A stretch of 64,000 nt of DNA. Source: Pseudisothecium myosuroides (lineage: Eukaryota > Streptophyta > Bryopsida > Hypnales > Lembophyllaceae). Within the stretch, counting starts at the first letter, position 1, and each line of letters starts with the position of its first letter. The notes below the pieces were generated by a model. It saw only the letters and a list, made by a program, of their open reading frames with translations, was not told the origin of the DNA and did not search any database. The stretch lies in the NCBI GenBank assembly GCA_951799445.1, contig OX637287.1, positions 49,815,724 to 49,879,723 of the forward strand, in the 5' to 3' direction. A program made the position numbers and the translations under genes. Of the stretch, positions 10,448 through 23,128 are shown one piece after another.

Positions 10448-13207
10448 TGAATTTAACTTGCAATGGATCTTTTTTTCCCAAAGTTATGCTTGAAAACACT
10501 CTAGCATACAAAGTATTATGAAATATAGTACAAATCTTTCTTACAATGATCCATTTACTAATTCCATCTTATACTTGCATTTAGGGATACTATTGGACTA
10601 CCAAAAATACAAGAATTTTTTAAAATAAACAAAACAATACAAATAAAATACAAAAGATTAATATAGAGTACTAAAAATATTGTGCTCCTAAAACATTAGG
10701 CTTAAGCCTTCAAGGGCTAAGAGGACAATATGTATCCTCATCAAATTTTCAATGGCAAATTTTTAATAGTGTGAAACAATCTCAATATTTTGTAAAATAG
10801 GGTCTTGTAGAGTAATAAATTGACAACCTTTTTGTGTTTATGGATTACACAACTTCAACGTGTGAATTATTGAAAAAGTTATTTAAGAAATCTAGTCTTG
10901 TACAAGGGAAGAGTGGAAATAAATTTTGAATGTGGTATGAGTGAAAGGAATGGTGGAATTTTTTTGAGGATGTTCTAAGAGATATAATGATAATACCAAC
11001 CCCTTAACCAAAAACTTGTGAAAATGGATCATCTTACTTTAGTTGTGTCAATGGCACATGGAAAATTAAAGCAGGAAGAGTACTATTGGACTTAGGAGGA
11101 ATTTTAGGGTGGTATTATATAATTTGGTATCTTGTTGTAGCCGGTCTATTGCACATAAGCGTGGCAATAGAATATATTTGGCATTAGTGGCATTACATAG
11201 GAGCAAAGCTACTTAGCAAAAACTTGTAGTGTATATTTAGTGAAAAAATGGATATATAAACAAGCTCTCTTTCCTTACAAACCTTGTGTACTATATATTC
11301 GAGTTGGTATGAATCAATCAAACAAGCAAGGATACAATAGACACAATCTATATAGATTTATGAGTAGAATTCCATCATCTTACAAAAAGCTAAGGTAGTG
11401 AGGTTGTTAAGTTAGGATAACAACGTTAGGAATTGAAATACCAACTAACACAGAGGAAAAGACAATTTTTAGAGGAGTCATGAATCTCTTAATATCTATA
11501 GACATAGCCAAGTAGGTGAAACGTAAAAAATGTTTATGATAACTCATCCATTCTATTATGTCCCTAAATGTACATAGATTCATTCATATTAGAGTAATAC
11601 AACCTAAAGATTTTGTAATAGTAAATTCTTTTATGCACAAATTGACACTTTGTCGGGCACTTTGTTTACGCTTGTCATTTTAAATTAGCTATTTGGAAAA
11701 ACAAACCTGCTCATCTTTAACTAATGGTTGGCTCTCCCTACACTATGTTCTAATAGTCAATTTCAATGCATTTTAATGATGCCATTAATAACTTCAAGGA
11801 AAATCCAATCCTAATTTTGTTATTATAGACACTTAGATAATATTGGTTGGATTTTCAAACTTGAAAGCATAGAATACCTACACATGCCATGTTGCCACTA
11901 GACTCTTGTTAAACGGACATCCTCAAAGAATGTAGTGATTCATGCCCATTGGTTACTGCAAAGAATCCAACAATGCGATTCCGCAGCTTACTTTGCAAAA
12001 CTTGTGACAATTTTGCATGGCTGAAGGTGGCTAATTGATGCCCCAAATGTTGATTGCAGAGAGTGAAAAGAGACACATTTGGATGCAAATTTATTTAGTG
12101 GGTTGTAGAAGGTAGAATTACTCAAGTTCAAGGATGTTTCCAAAAATCAATCCTAAAAAATCTAAAATAAAATACAAATGCTTGTTGCAAAACATTCATT
12201 ACAAGGACATTCAAATTATAATATGTGAAATTTTAAAAGTCTATTAATTTAATTTAGATTTCTTATAATTCTTGCATATATAATATTTGAATGTTGTTTT
12301 AGAGAATCACTTTAATTTCGTTGCAATTTTTTTTTTTAATTTTAAATAAGATCTTATCAACATACAATAAGACTTGTGAAACACATTCACTTGGTTTTAA
12401 GTAATGAATCAACTACCTTAGTTAAGTTAGAAAAGGGGTTTGGAAATGAAAATTCAATTTGCCTTTGCCTTCAACCCATTAGCAATGTAATTTTAACATC
12501 AAAATTCATTGGCATTTTGATTCCAAAAATAAATAAATGACCATATTTGGATTAAGAATTTTGAATGGAAAAAAACAAAAATTATTATTAAAAGATACTT
12601 ATCTTACCGTCTCATAGAATATATAGTCTAATATATACAAAAGGTTTCAAATCAAAATTTTATACCATTTGTGAACAATATGTGTCCAAAGTAGACATTC
12701 TTTTATTTTATTCTATAGTTTGAGAATCCATTGTATTGTATTAACATTTAATTAGAAAATTTTCACATGTCAAGGTGTAAGAACATATGAGTGCATTTAG
12801 AAGTCCATTTATCTTGCAAGGTAGTGTTATTAGAGAGGGTTGATTGTACAACTACATCATAATTAGCAATTGGTCTTGTTTTATTTACTATTTAAATTAA
12901 AATATCTTCCAATATTTTATCGTGATATTATTTTTATAATTTTTTATAATCACAATATTTTATTTGATATTATTAATAAAGGTATTAGATTACTATAAGC
13001 TTGAATTCTATATTGTCACATTTTGACACTACCGTATTTCTACATTCTCACAAGACCATATTAATGGTGCAAAACTTTTTATACTCAAGTGCATTATTGC
13101 GTGATTACAAAAATGTTTTAAAATGTATGATCTAATGTTCAAAAGATAGGAAAATAGTCCATTTAATGATGCTAAAAGATCCAACATTTGTTTTGGTTAA
13201 TTTCCCT
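10448..13207. other. AT-rich intergenic DNA, no gene seen
   Basis: About 2.8 kb of low-GC sequence. No frame, splice-consistent exon chain, RNA gene or clear transposon terminus was recognised. Confidence 0.5.
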
Positions 13208-13590
13208 AAACAAAGTTTAACACTTGATGTGGCTTGTATATCCTTAGCCAAGGAGTAGGTTCAATAGAAAATAATCCAAAATGTAAAGTTGAATTCTTTA
13301 ATGGTCTAAAATTAATGTTTATAATTATCAAAGTCAATTGAAAATAAAATCACATAATACTCACAACAATTGAATAATTAATGTCACAATAGTCAAAATC
13401 AAGTGAATTTAAGCAAAATTAATGTCTCGAGTACGGTAATGTTGAAAATTTGATGTGGCTTGTGTACCATAGCTAATGAGGAGTTTTTGTTTTTTTTAAA
13501 TTCAAAAATGTGTAACTTCAAAATTTCTAATGGTTTGGAAATTAATGTGCAACAATCAATTGAGAATGAGAATAAAGTCACATAATGTTG
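13208..13590. repeat. Diverged tandem duplication, ~240-bp unit
   Basis: Two successive units each begin GATGTGGCTTGT, pass an AATGG-TCT/TTGG-AAATTAATGT block and end near AAA(A/G)TCACATAAT (13208-13358 and 13451-13590). Confidence 0.6.
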
Positions 13591-13905
13591 AAAATTTAAT
13601 AATTCTCAATCAAGTATCACATGCGGCATCATCAAATATCAAGATATTTCAATATGGTGTAATGAAAGAGACACATCATTAATAAGCTATGTGAAGGAGG
13701 GATAGATAAGAATTTGACACATGGACAAGATAGCATGCCAAATTCAATATTTATTGAATTAAAAAATGTTGATTTTTAATATTTGAAAATTGAAAGTTGA
13801 ACCTTCTTTTTATAATTTATTTAATTTTTTGACAAGGACTTGTCAATCTACTCATTGGTACGATGGTAACGTTTATAATTATAGACAAAGAGCTTCAACT
13901 ATATA

Positions 13906-14220
13906 CAATAGAACCTCCCTAAGTCGATCCTCTCAAAGCCAATAAACCTCTATAAACAAATAGGGACGGGCGGTCCCGACTTTGGGAATAAAATAAGTTG
14001 TAGGCTTGTAGCAATAAATGAAAGCCTGCCAAGGTGTTGTGGTGGACCTAGACCTTGTCAAAAAAAAGGTAAAATATTCTTTTCAAAAAGCTTCTTGGTT
14101 ATGATGCTTCCTAAAAATGTGGCACATGTCCCCCTATGGCACCTTCCTGTGTGGTGCAAACCCTCTTTATAGCAATCAACCTCTCTAAGCCAATCTTGTC
14201 AATTTAAAGAGGTTCTACTG
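13906..14220. mobile_element. pogo/Emigrant-like MITE (315 bp)
   Basis: Ends CAATAGAACCTCCCTAAG and (reverse complement) CAGTAGAACCTCTTTAAA, flanked by TA on both sides. This closely resembles the CAGTAAAACCTC termini and TA target of Emigrant/Lemi (pogo) elements of plants. The interior has no coding capacity. Confidence 0.75.
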
Positions 14221-14468
14221 TAGCAACAAAAAAACTTCAAATTGGCACTACAATCTCAAATTTCATCAAATTGAGAACCATAAAGTACATTAGAAAAAGG
14301 TTTTAGTCTATTTTCAAAACATATTACATTGGTACTTTGAAAATTCTAAAAAATAGAAGAATTTTGCTTTTTATAGAATCAAACATCTAGTAGTACCAGC
14401 TTTGGTAGCAATTGCAACGTACATAATGAGAAGATGATGGTGATAATGAATAACTCAATCATGATGTT

Positions 14469-15045
14469 TTAACCCTAGAGTGCTCCGACGTCCATTTTCT
14501 GGACGATGAACAGATTCAGATCCTTGTTTCTGTCTCATTCCTGCTTGGATGAAAGTCATCCTAATTTTTGGTGATACTTTATCAAGTTGTTGTCCTATCC
14601 ATCGGTTGGATTGGATGTTACTAGAACATATACATTTCTAAAATTACAAATGTGGAAGTATGTCAAGTGGTCAATTTGCATTGACTTTAGTTCAAAACTA
14701 GATGTGCAAAAATGAGGTCAAAGATGTAAAGGTCACAAAAATTTCAAAAAATCACCATATGAAGAGAACCTTATTTCAAATCCATTCCAACAAGTTTTAC
14801 TCAAAAAATGATAATATTTTACTTGTAATTGAATTTAGAAGGAATTCTGAAATTTTCTTTTCAGAATTTATAGAAAAAGATTGGTGATAGCATTAGTAGA
14901 TCTAACCGTACGGATAGAATTTAAAAATCAAAATCTACAGCTTTTGTTTGTATACCAATTCCAAAATATTCTTCCAAATTGTAGTTTATAATGGTTTTTC
15001 TCAAATCGTCAATTTTGGAGATGAATCCAGACGCTCCAGGGTTAA
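14469..15045. mobile_element. piggyBac-like MITE, medium subfamily (577 bp)
   Basis: TTAA on both sides; ends TTAACCCTAGAGTGCTCC and (reverse complement) TTAACCCTGGAGCGTC. Just inside the left end is a CATTTTCTGGACGATGAAC block. Interior collinear with 26976-27529 and, in part, 3499-4072. Confidence 0.82.
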
Positions 15046-16019
15046 AGGAGGAAATTGGTAATTTGTACACATACTTTATTTTGGTTCTTTTAGTTCTATC
15101 ACCTCTATGCAACGAAGGTCCTTTCATTTATCTCAAACAATTAAAAAGGTAATTTCTTTACCAAAATGGATTATTTTATCTCATTCCACAAAATTTGGAG
15201 CAAATGCAAAATAATTTCATGGCCATGACAATGAGGTGTCATGCTACTTTTGTCTTTAATCTCTAGACTGTTGGGCTGGTCATACTGGAAATCATCCTTT
15301 TTGGTACCATGCATAACATTGTATAACTAGGCAATGGCCCTCCTCATGCTATAAAGGTATTATGCTTTGCTAGATCCCTAGGAGGGACTTAGCAGTTAAT
15401 TCAAGGATTGGTTTTAGCTCATGAGCCATATTTAAGACAATTTTGTTCAATGTAGGGTCCCCTTTTTAAGGATGCGAAAGGAACTTCTGCCTCATTGGTA
15501 AACAATTTTATGCATGAATCATTTGCCTAAATAAAACCAAGAGCTCTCATTAGAGGTCAAAGGACTTCTTCTTTCTACACAAAATTCCAAAGATGAACAT
15601 CTACATTTTTGTTTGACACGCAAAAAGATATCACCCATCGCACACTTAGTGTCTGCAACCACGTTACAGTGTTAACTGCAAGGCAATCTCTCATGCTGCT
15701 TACCTACCAGCATGTACCAATGTTGTATTGTCGCATGAATTGATGATGGTGGCTTTGCTTGTAACTTAAGTCACAGTCCGGGGAGTTTTTCAGCTCAACC
15801 GGCTAAAATCCTACAATTTCTCGGACCAACCGGTTGTTTGAAGCATTTTCTCGGCTAGGCCTTCAAAAAAGAAAGAATATTCTTTAATTTTTCTCTTAAA
15901 TGATCGGTTTTTTTCCGAAGATTTTGAAACCAATTAGGCAAATCCTGATTTCAACCGGCTAACTTGTAACTAACTGCCAGCACTCCCCATTCATTGACTT
16001 AAGTCTTAAGTTAAGATCC
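15046..16019. other. Intergenic, no gene seen
   Basis: Unremarkable sequence. Between 15780 and 15980 several CCGG-containing AACCGG(C/T)T words recur (about four times), but no boundary or open frame could be defined. Confidence 0.45.
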
Positions 16020-16300
16020 GTACCTTAAGTTCAGTTGTTTGTTTTGTTTATTTTGTTCGTTTTGTTTGTTTGTTACGTTGAGATCTCCCGGACCGTGCGT
16101 CCCCCGGTGGCGTGCTTGGTATTGTCGGAAAGCCCTTGACGGGGAGGGGTGCATGGGCTTTGTTTCGTGGCGTTTGAACCTGCGATGTGAAAGTTATGGA
16201 TTTTTGAGTTATTTTTGAATTAAAAAAAACTTAAAAATTTACTTTGACTTTTGTTTTGGCTGTGGCAAAGGCACATGGCACACTAGGAAGTCTTAAATTA
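16020..16300 (+). repeat. Dispersed ~250-bp repeat, copy 2
   Basis: Same block order as 10190-10447, and the best-preserved copy: TTGTTCGTTTTGTTTG, GAGATCTCCC, GGGTGCATGGGCTT, then GGCAAAGGCACATGGCA. A GC-rich centre is flanked by A/T-rich sides. Confidence 0.65.
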
Positions 16301-16424
16301 AGATATTACGGACAGCAGTTTGAATTGTAAGTAAGCTCTAGTAACATGATGTGGGTGCAGTTGAGTTTGTTGTTGAGGACCCACGAAAAATTCCCAGAAA
16401 AGAAGCATGAAATAGTAGAGAGTA

Positions 16425-16709
16425 AGGTAGGAGGCTGTAAAACGGAGCGGGCATTAAAATGGAACATGACTCACAGGTACATTTTGTTTTCTTCAATGTA
16501 CCACCTATGCACATTTCAGGACCACTTTTTTCCAGCTTCAAAAATTTGTAACTAATTCCACAAAGGTCCAAAAAATATGAAACGACTTAGTTTAGATTTC
16601 AAGTCCACTTCTCTTTCAAGGAAAATTTACTGAAAAATATTTCAAGATGTTTTACCTCCCCAAAATTCAGTTTCATCGCTTAGATGCTCCATTTCTGGAC
16701 CTCCTACCT
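16425..16709. mobile_element. MITE, AGGTAGGAGG family (285 bp)
   Basis: Terminal inverted repeat AGGTAGGAGG, flanked by TA on each side. The same family occurs complete at 19900-20308, 21449-21763 and 32989-33303, and as fragments at 17461-17585 and 42189-42375. Shared inner blocks include CAGGTACATTTTG, AATATGAAAC(A/G)ACTT and TATTTCAAGATGTTTTACC. Confidence 0.85.
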
Positions 16710-17460
16710 TACAGGCCATAACCTGCCCACAAACGTGATGCTGCAGTGGCAGACAATTTTGGGGGGGTTGACCTCCGTCTGGGAGAGCTACATGCACCCT
16801 ACAATGTATTCATGTAAGGAAAATTTGGCTAAAATCATTCATAAGCGTACATTCATAAATAGAATTTAATATTAGAAATATATTCATTTAAATATTGACA
16901 AATCCAAAATACCCATTCTTTTTAGTTTTGCTGAGATAGCCGGTGCCAAAATAGAGTAAGATTGTAGCAAAACTTGGAAAAAAAAGAAGGGTTGAGCACT
17001 AATAGGTGGGCATCTTCAATCTCATTGCAAAAGGGAAGAAATGCACAAACATGAAGAAATCATTGCTAACCTTTCAACGTACAATTCAACGTACAATTAG
17101 ATCATTTGCTTTAATTTCATTAACTTCTAAAGGTCGGAGGCTTGGGGGTGCACTCTATGTAGATTTTGTGCACCACATGTGTCAATGGGGTATTTTTTTA
17201 GGGAGCTATTTATCTCCAAGGTAGAAATAGAAGGGTCCCTATAATTACTTGATTTGAAAAAATGGCCTATATTATGACATTCTATCATTACTTGTAATTC
17301 TCATGTCAATGCAAATTATGTAGGCTATATTATTTGTAAGCAAAAAAATTGAATTGAATAGCAAGGTGAAAGCAAAATTATTAGAAAAAAAGTACAAACA
17401 AAACATGCATGGAATTCAATTCATTTTCATACATCTGTTGTAGTTTGCTTTTTAACTATG

Positions 17461-17585
17461 TTTGATCATGACAAAGTTACATTTTGCTTTCTTCAATGTT
17501 TGTACTTTTTGCGATCACTGTGATTCAATTTCAAATTTTTTTTGTGAATTCCCTAGAGGTCCCAAAAATATGAAACAACTTCACA
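17461..17585. mobile_element. Fragment of the AGGTAGGAGG MITE
   Basis: Carries only internal blocks of the family (TTACATTTTGCTTTCTTCAA to ATATGAAACAACTTCAC) without termini. Confidence 0.6.
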
Positions 17586-17711
17586 AATCTCCTCACACAA
17601 CAATGATTTGGGGAAACCATTAGAACGTGACAATAACATCTGTCCACCAATATAAAGCCCCAAATGCTTTACTTTATGCCCATACTTCCACTTCCATCAA
17701 TCCACTTGATA

Positions 17712-17935
17712 AGACAGAGGCACTCGAAAGCGTCCTTGGACTCAATGGCGTCCTTTTGTAGGAAGGATAGTCATTTCAAAACCTAAATGTAGACAAACCA
17801 TATGTAGCTTATTGTTTGCTGACCAAAATGATAAGCCAAGTATGGTCCTTCTAGATTTATGTTTCAAAATTACTCCCCTTCCTAGAAAGGGACACCATTG
17901 GGTCCAATGAATGATGCTTTTAGGTACCTCTGCCT
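17712..17935. mobile_element. MITE, AGGTAGAGGCAC family (224 bp)
   Basis: Ends AGACAGAGGCACTC and (reverse complement) AGGCAGAGGTACC, TA on both sides. Interior homologous to 32038-32242, including GTCCCTTTCTAGGAAGG on the minus strand and a GACCATA(C/T) block. Confidence 0.75.
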
Positions 17936-18037
17936 TATATTCTTCACAGACTACATGGATAAGCTTATGTTAATTAGTATGCTATTGAGCAGTGATTGTG
18001 CAATATACGGCGTACAATTTTCTACATAACTTAGTTA

Positions 18038-18558
18038 GAGCATTTCCAACCATTCTCGATAAAGCTCTTTGGCTCGAGCTTGGGCGTGGCCGGTCGAGAA
18101 ATGATCCCCCACTGCGAACCCAGCCAGTGAAAGAAAGAGCTCGGTCACGTTAGAATTGACAGTAGAAACCACAGAATACAGTCCCCGCCAAGGCTTTTTT
18201 TTGGACTAGTGTCCCCTTTGTTGGCCTCGTAGCAGAGGTCAATTTCTATAGGGACGAAGCCTGAGTGGCGGCAATTCTGACAGATGTGGCAATCTTTTGC
18301 CAAAAATAAAAGCCCTAGTCACCGTCAAGCATTGCTTCAATAGCTTTATTTAAAGTGTCAGCTTGTATTGTGTTGTTTGATCTTCACCCATTGGTTGGCA
18401 AGCCTAGCAAGTCATTGAATGCGTGGTGACTTTTCTTAGCAAGACTTGTTGGCGGGAATGACTAGGGAGTGAGTGCCCGGCCAAGTGAATGGGATGGAAA
18501 AAGGACTGCACTAGTTCATTTTCTGTCCCTTGTTTTTCGTGAATGGGTGGCATTGCTC
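18038..18558. mobile_element. Harbinger/Tourist-like MITE (521 bp)
   Basis: Left end GAGCATTTCCAACCATTC; right end (reverse complement) GAGCAATGCCACCCATTC; 3-bp direct repeat TTA (18035-18037, 18559-18561). The 3-bp TTA target and the terminus fit PIF/Harbinger-type MITEs. The interior is more GC-rich than its surroundings. Confidence 0.7.
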
Positions 18559-19423
18559 TTAACCCTAAAGGTTTTTTACTACGTTTTCACCAAAAACACC
18601 CCAAAACTGCCATTTCTTATACAAGTACCAAATGTGTGTTTTTTAAACATTTTTGGACACATTGAAAAAAAATTCAGAAATTTCCATTGTCAATGTAAAT
18701 TGCAAGATATTAGAGTTTGAATTGGCAAAAATGCCTTTTGGGGGCCTTGCAAAAATAGGGCAGTTGCACTTCACAAGGTAACATTTGTATGAAAAAATGT
18801 CCAAAATGGTGGTGCTTCTTTGGATTCATTTTTCAAGGCAAGTTGGCTACATTTGAAATTGTACAACATACATGACAAAAATAATAAATAGAAAGATGTA
18901 GAGAATGATTCAAAGTACTAAATTGTTAAGAATTTAATTATAGAATTGAAAAATGCCAATCCCAATGGTTGTAATATTGTAATAAACAATCTACATCTTA
19001 TGATATTATTTTTTCAAAAAATATTGAAAATTGAGATAAATAAAGGACTTCAAAGTTTATTTTAGAGTAGAGAATCCATAACTGCCCACAAACTAAACCC
19101 CCTCAAAACTTCCATTTCATTAATCACGATGGAATGATTCAAAGCTTTCCACATGTATATAAATCTAGGAAACCAATTTCAAATTTTTATTTTTTAAGAA
19201 AATGATTTTTTTGAGTTGCTCGCCGAGCATTGAAAATTACATATCATGCAATAACTTTTTAACTATGAAGTCAAAAGTTATGAAAATTGTTGTGTCTTAA
19301 AGCTACTTCTTGGACACATGCTGTGTGAAAATTTCAAATAAAAAAAATAAAAATTCCATTCGTAGTGAGCTACCCAAAATCAGTACGTTGCCAAAAAACG
19401 CAGTTCAGGGCTTTTTGGGTTAA
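18559..19423. mobile_element. piggyBac-like element, long subfamily (865 bp)
   Basis: TTAA at both ends, TIR TTAACCCTAAAGG and (reverse complement) TTAACCCAAAAAGCCC. Its left TTAA contains the TTA target duplication of the adjoining Harbinger-like MITE, so one element sits exactly on the boundary of the other. Confidence 0.7.
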
Positions 19424-19899
19424 ATCCTTTCTCCCTTTCAACCCTACACTGTGGAAAACAAGAGTCTACATCCATATTTCAAGGTACTATGAAGATCAGG
19501 TAAAGCCACCATATTGGGGCCTCAATTTCTGATGAACTTTTGTTAGATGTGAATCCCGTTTTTCTTCCTACACAACTGCATTGAAGATTATTTCAAGGAG
19601 TTTTATGGTGCGTGGACAATCAATGATTTCTGAAATGGTTGTTGTTTTAGTAGAGTAAATTCAATTTTTTTGAAAGCATCATGTAATTGAAACATGCAAG
19701 GATAAAAAGACACAACAAACATGACATAACAAAGCACCAAAACTACAAAGATTACAGACATCATTCATCCAATGTGTTTACAAAAAAATGTGTAGTTTAT
19801 GTGTGTTTCAAACACAAGCTCGTGGACACAAAGTATAAAAAATTGGTATCGTGGTTTACATCATTGTGACAGCACTAACACTGCTGCCATAATGATGTA

Positions 19900-20308
19900 A
19901 GGTAGGAGGCTGAGAAATGAAGCATTTAAGGGCTGGTCCGCCTTTTTCATGTATTTCCTTGGACAATAATATTTTTAGCTCATTTTTTAGACATAGAGAA
20001 ATTGATGAGGAATCTAAATTAAGTGGTTTCATATTTTTTTGAGCATTTTTGAATTACTTATGAATTTTCAAATGAATTGGGTCGTAGGTCCCTATTTGTG
20101 ACCCTAGGTCTTTCATAAATGATTTGCTTGCAATTCTAAATAAAAATGGGAAAAGCAAAGAGAATGATTGGCTCTTGCAATTAATAATGCTTTATTCTTG
20201 ATTCATTCAATGACTATACTAGTCAATTTTAGAACCAACTCATGTCCACTTCACAACCATTTATAGGGTCCATTCTTAGTCCCTGCTCCGTTTTACAGCC
20301 TCTTACCT
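19900..20308. mobile_element. MITE, AGGTAGGAGGCTG family (409 bp)
   Basis: Perfect ends AGGTAGGAGGCTG and (reverse complement) AGGTAAGAGGCTGTAAAAC, TA on both sides. The middle differs from other members, suggesting a distinct subfamily. Confidence 0.8.
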
Positions 20309-20584
20309 TAACAACATAATTGTAAATGTCTAGGGTGAAAAACTCAAAACATTTGATGCTCCAAAAAATGCTAAATATGACACACATGGTTGCTTCCAAA
20401 TATGGAGAAAACAAGCCCACCCTTTGGAATTCTGCAATGATAAACTCTAAACTCAAAATTGCAAAGTCGGAGTCACCTAAATAGAAGGGTTGAGGTTGTT
20501 GGTGCCACCACAAGGAACATAGAACTCTTTTGCCCAACCTACCTGCAAACACCTACGTACTTTGATAAGTTCAGAGACACCTAA

Positions 20585-21138
20585 GGGCCGCTTTACATTT
20601 AGAATCCGGGCCAATTTGCTGTGTTAGAGGCCAAGAATCCTCACCTGTGATTGGACAAAAGGCTAAAATTAGCCCCAACTCCTTTACACCTAGAGGCCGG
20701 GCCAATTTGGTGGAATGAATTTTTTATTCAAAAAAGACATGATTTGACATGGCCCGAGCTTGGTGAATAAGGTGCACCAAGAATGGGAGGCTTTGGGGCC
20801 AATTTCAGATTTCAATTAAACAAACTTATTTTATGAAATATTATTTTTTTCAACGAATCGGATTCATTGGATTTGTGCAATTGGCCTGAAAAGAAATTGG
20901 CCCGGCCTCTAGGTGTAAAGCGGCCTTGAAAAATGAGAGAAATGGACTGAAATTTTCATGCTTTTGTTGAATCGGAGCGGCTTCTTGGCCTCAAGGCCTT
21001 TACATGTGGGAGAATTGACCCCCATTGTAATCTTATTCTAATGAGTAGTTGAGGCCGGCCTTTAGCCCAGAACGGGCTGAAATTTTGTGCAATCGGCCTG
21101 GAAGAGAATTGGCTTGGCCTCTAGGTGTAAAGCAACCC
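20585..21138. mobile_element. Harbinger/Tourist-like element with nested copies (554 bp)
   Basis: Ends GGGCCGCTTTACA and (reverse complement) GGGTTGCTTTACA, 3-bp duplication TAA (20582-20584, 21139-21141). The terminal unit TTTACACCTAGAGGCC recurs inside at about 20690 and, inverted, at about 20910. Hence the element looks like two or three related copies nested or fused. Confidence 0.75.
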
Positions 21139-21448
21139 TAAATCTCCAAGAGGGGACATTTGCAAACAATCCGGCATAGGGTTCTTCAAGACCCATGACT
21201 TGCGCAGCTAGGCTAGATTCATGTCAAAGAACGTAAGGAGGGCCTATTGTTGATATGCGTATCGATGGACTAGGGCTGAAGTAACATTTGTTTCAACCAA
21301 TCGGAGTGCAGTGCTCAAGCTTGGGCGTGTTATGTAGGAACTTTCCCCAGCACGGGCGTACCAAAGCAGCTTCTTCAGTGTCGTAGCATGGTGGTTGTCG
21401 ACTCACCCTACAATTGAAAACGAAATGGCTGGCACCCAACAACACATA

Positions 21449-21763
21449 AGGTAGGAGGCTCGAACTCCGACTCGGCATTTTGAACCGATCAGGACACACA
21501 GGTACATTTTGCTTTCTTCAATTTATCAAAATGTACAAAAGATGTACATTCTAGGAGGTGGTCGCTTTTACAGCCCTTTGGCTTTTCACCTTCAAAATTT
21601 CATAACTAATTCCACAAAGCTCCGAAAAATATGAAACAACTTGAGCCAAATGCCATTTCTTCTTGTCTTTCAAGGAAAATTTACTGAAAAATATTTCAAG
21701 ATGTTTTACCTCCCCAAAATTCAGGTTCAGCGCTTAGGTGGTCGCTTTATGGACCTCCTACCA
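21449..21763. mobile_element. MITE, AGGTAGGAGG family (315 bp)
   Basis: AGGTAGGAGGCTCG at the left, inverse GGACCTCCTACC at the right (one terminal mismatch), TA on each side. Inner blocks as in 16425-16709. Confidence 0.82.
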
Positions 21764-22679
21764 TACTGAAGCTCCGGAGCACGAAAACCTAAACCTCAAA
21801 TTATGTCAAGAATGTGCAATAACACAAGCAACGGCGGTCATCAAAACGTGTGGAATCAAAACCCAAACTTTTGCTTCAATTGACAGAGATTTCATCCAAC
21901 AAAACCTTGCGGGGATCGGCCCAATTTTTCATCCAGCCACTTGTAACCAAGCTGTACAAAACATGTTATACTAAATATAATATACGGGATCCAATTCTTC
22001 AATCCGTTAATTACAAGTACAAATTTTGAATGGCCTAGATTTGCAGGCTACTTACATTACTTATAATGGATTTGGCTATTTTCAATGCTCTCTAATGTAT
22101 TTGTAAGTCCTTTATAAATTATATATCTAAATAATAAAATCCTATCTATTTATCTCACATATAGTTTTTAAAATTTGCTAAGTGACCCCCCAAAATCCCC
22201 ATGAATCAATAAAGTACATTCTAGAAAATAAATGTGCATCATTGGTATCTGAAGAAAGAATTTATAAAGGGATGGGAATGGGTATGTCTACCTTTTGTCC
22301 TACCTCCTCTCAATTGAGTCTTGATGACTTTGATGTGAAGGAAATCCGAGATTGTATATCACCATTTGGAAGTATTAAACGTCAATTTTGTTAATTTGGC
22401 GACATTCTAGAAACCAAAAATTGTGGTCACATATATCTTTAGAAAGGTCTAATTTTAGGCCACAAACTATAATGGATATAGATTTTGGTTTTAGGTTTAC
22501 GGGTGTTGCCAAAATAATGGAATATTGTCAATCATTAGAGAAAATTTGGATTGTCTAGAAGGCTGAGACAATGTACGTCATTCAACTGTACAAATACAAA
22601 AAATAAAAAGTAAAAAGTAAAAATATTAATTAAAAAATCACAATTTGACATGGTACTTGAGGAAATCACATGGTCCCTG

Positions 22680-22680
<1 letters not shown>

Positions 22681-22762
<82 letters not shown>
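22681..22762. repeat. (TA)n microsatellite
   Basis: About 40 uninterrupted TA units. The flanking 60 bp are also nearly pure A/T. Confidence 0.95.
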
Positions 22763-22765
<3 letters not shown>

Positions 22766-22896
22766 AAATATTTAAAATAAATAAATAAATGTGTATTTTT
22801 TATTTTCACTTTTTGCTATATTTGCACATTTGCCCAACAGAGAAACTGGCCTCTAGAAAGTTCATATTTTCTCTAATGTTAACAAAGTTGACATTA

Positions 22897-23119
22897 TTAT
22901 CCCCTTAGCGCTTCAATGTCCTAATTCTAGATGATGAATAAGGAGATTCTAAAGGCTTTGTTTATTGCAAAACTTCTCATTTATCCAAATCAATGCTTGA
23001 CTTTTTGAAAACCACACTTTCTTTATGATGAATTTGATGAATTTCAGGTAGATATTATAGATTTATAAAGATATACAAAAATATGCAAAAATTCCTTAAA
23101 GGATGCGGCGTTGATTTAA
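22897..23119. mobile_element. piggyBac-like MITE, short subfamily, decayed (223 bp)
   Basis: TTAT at the left and TTAA at the right. Left end CCCCTTAGCGCTTCAATG. The interior aligns with the reverse complement of 2719-2946 over its whole length, for example AACTTCTCATT(T/C)ATCCA. It ends immediately beside the next transposon. Confidence 0.6.
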
Positions 23120-23128
23120 GGTAGAAGT

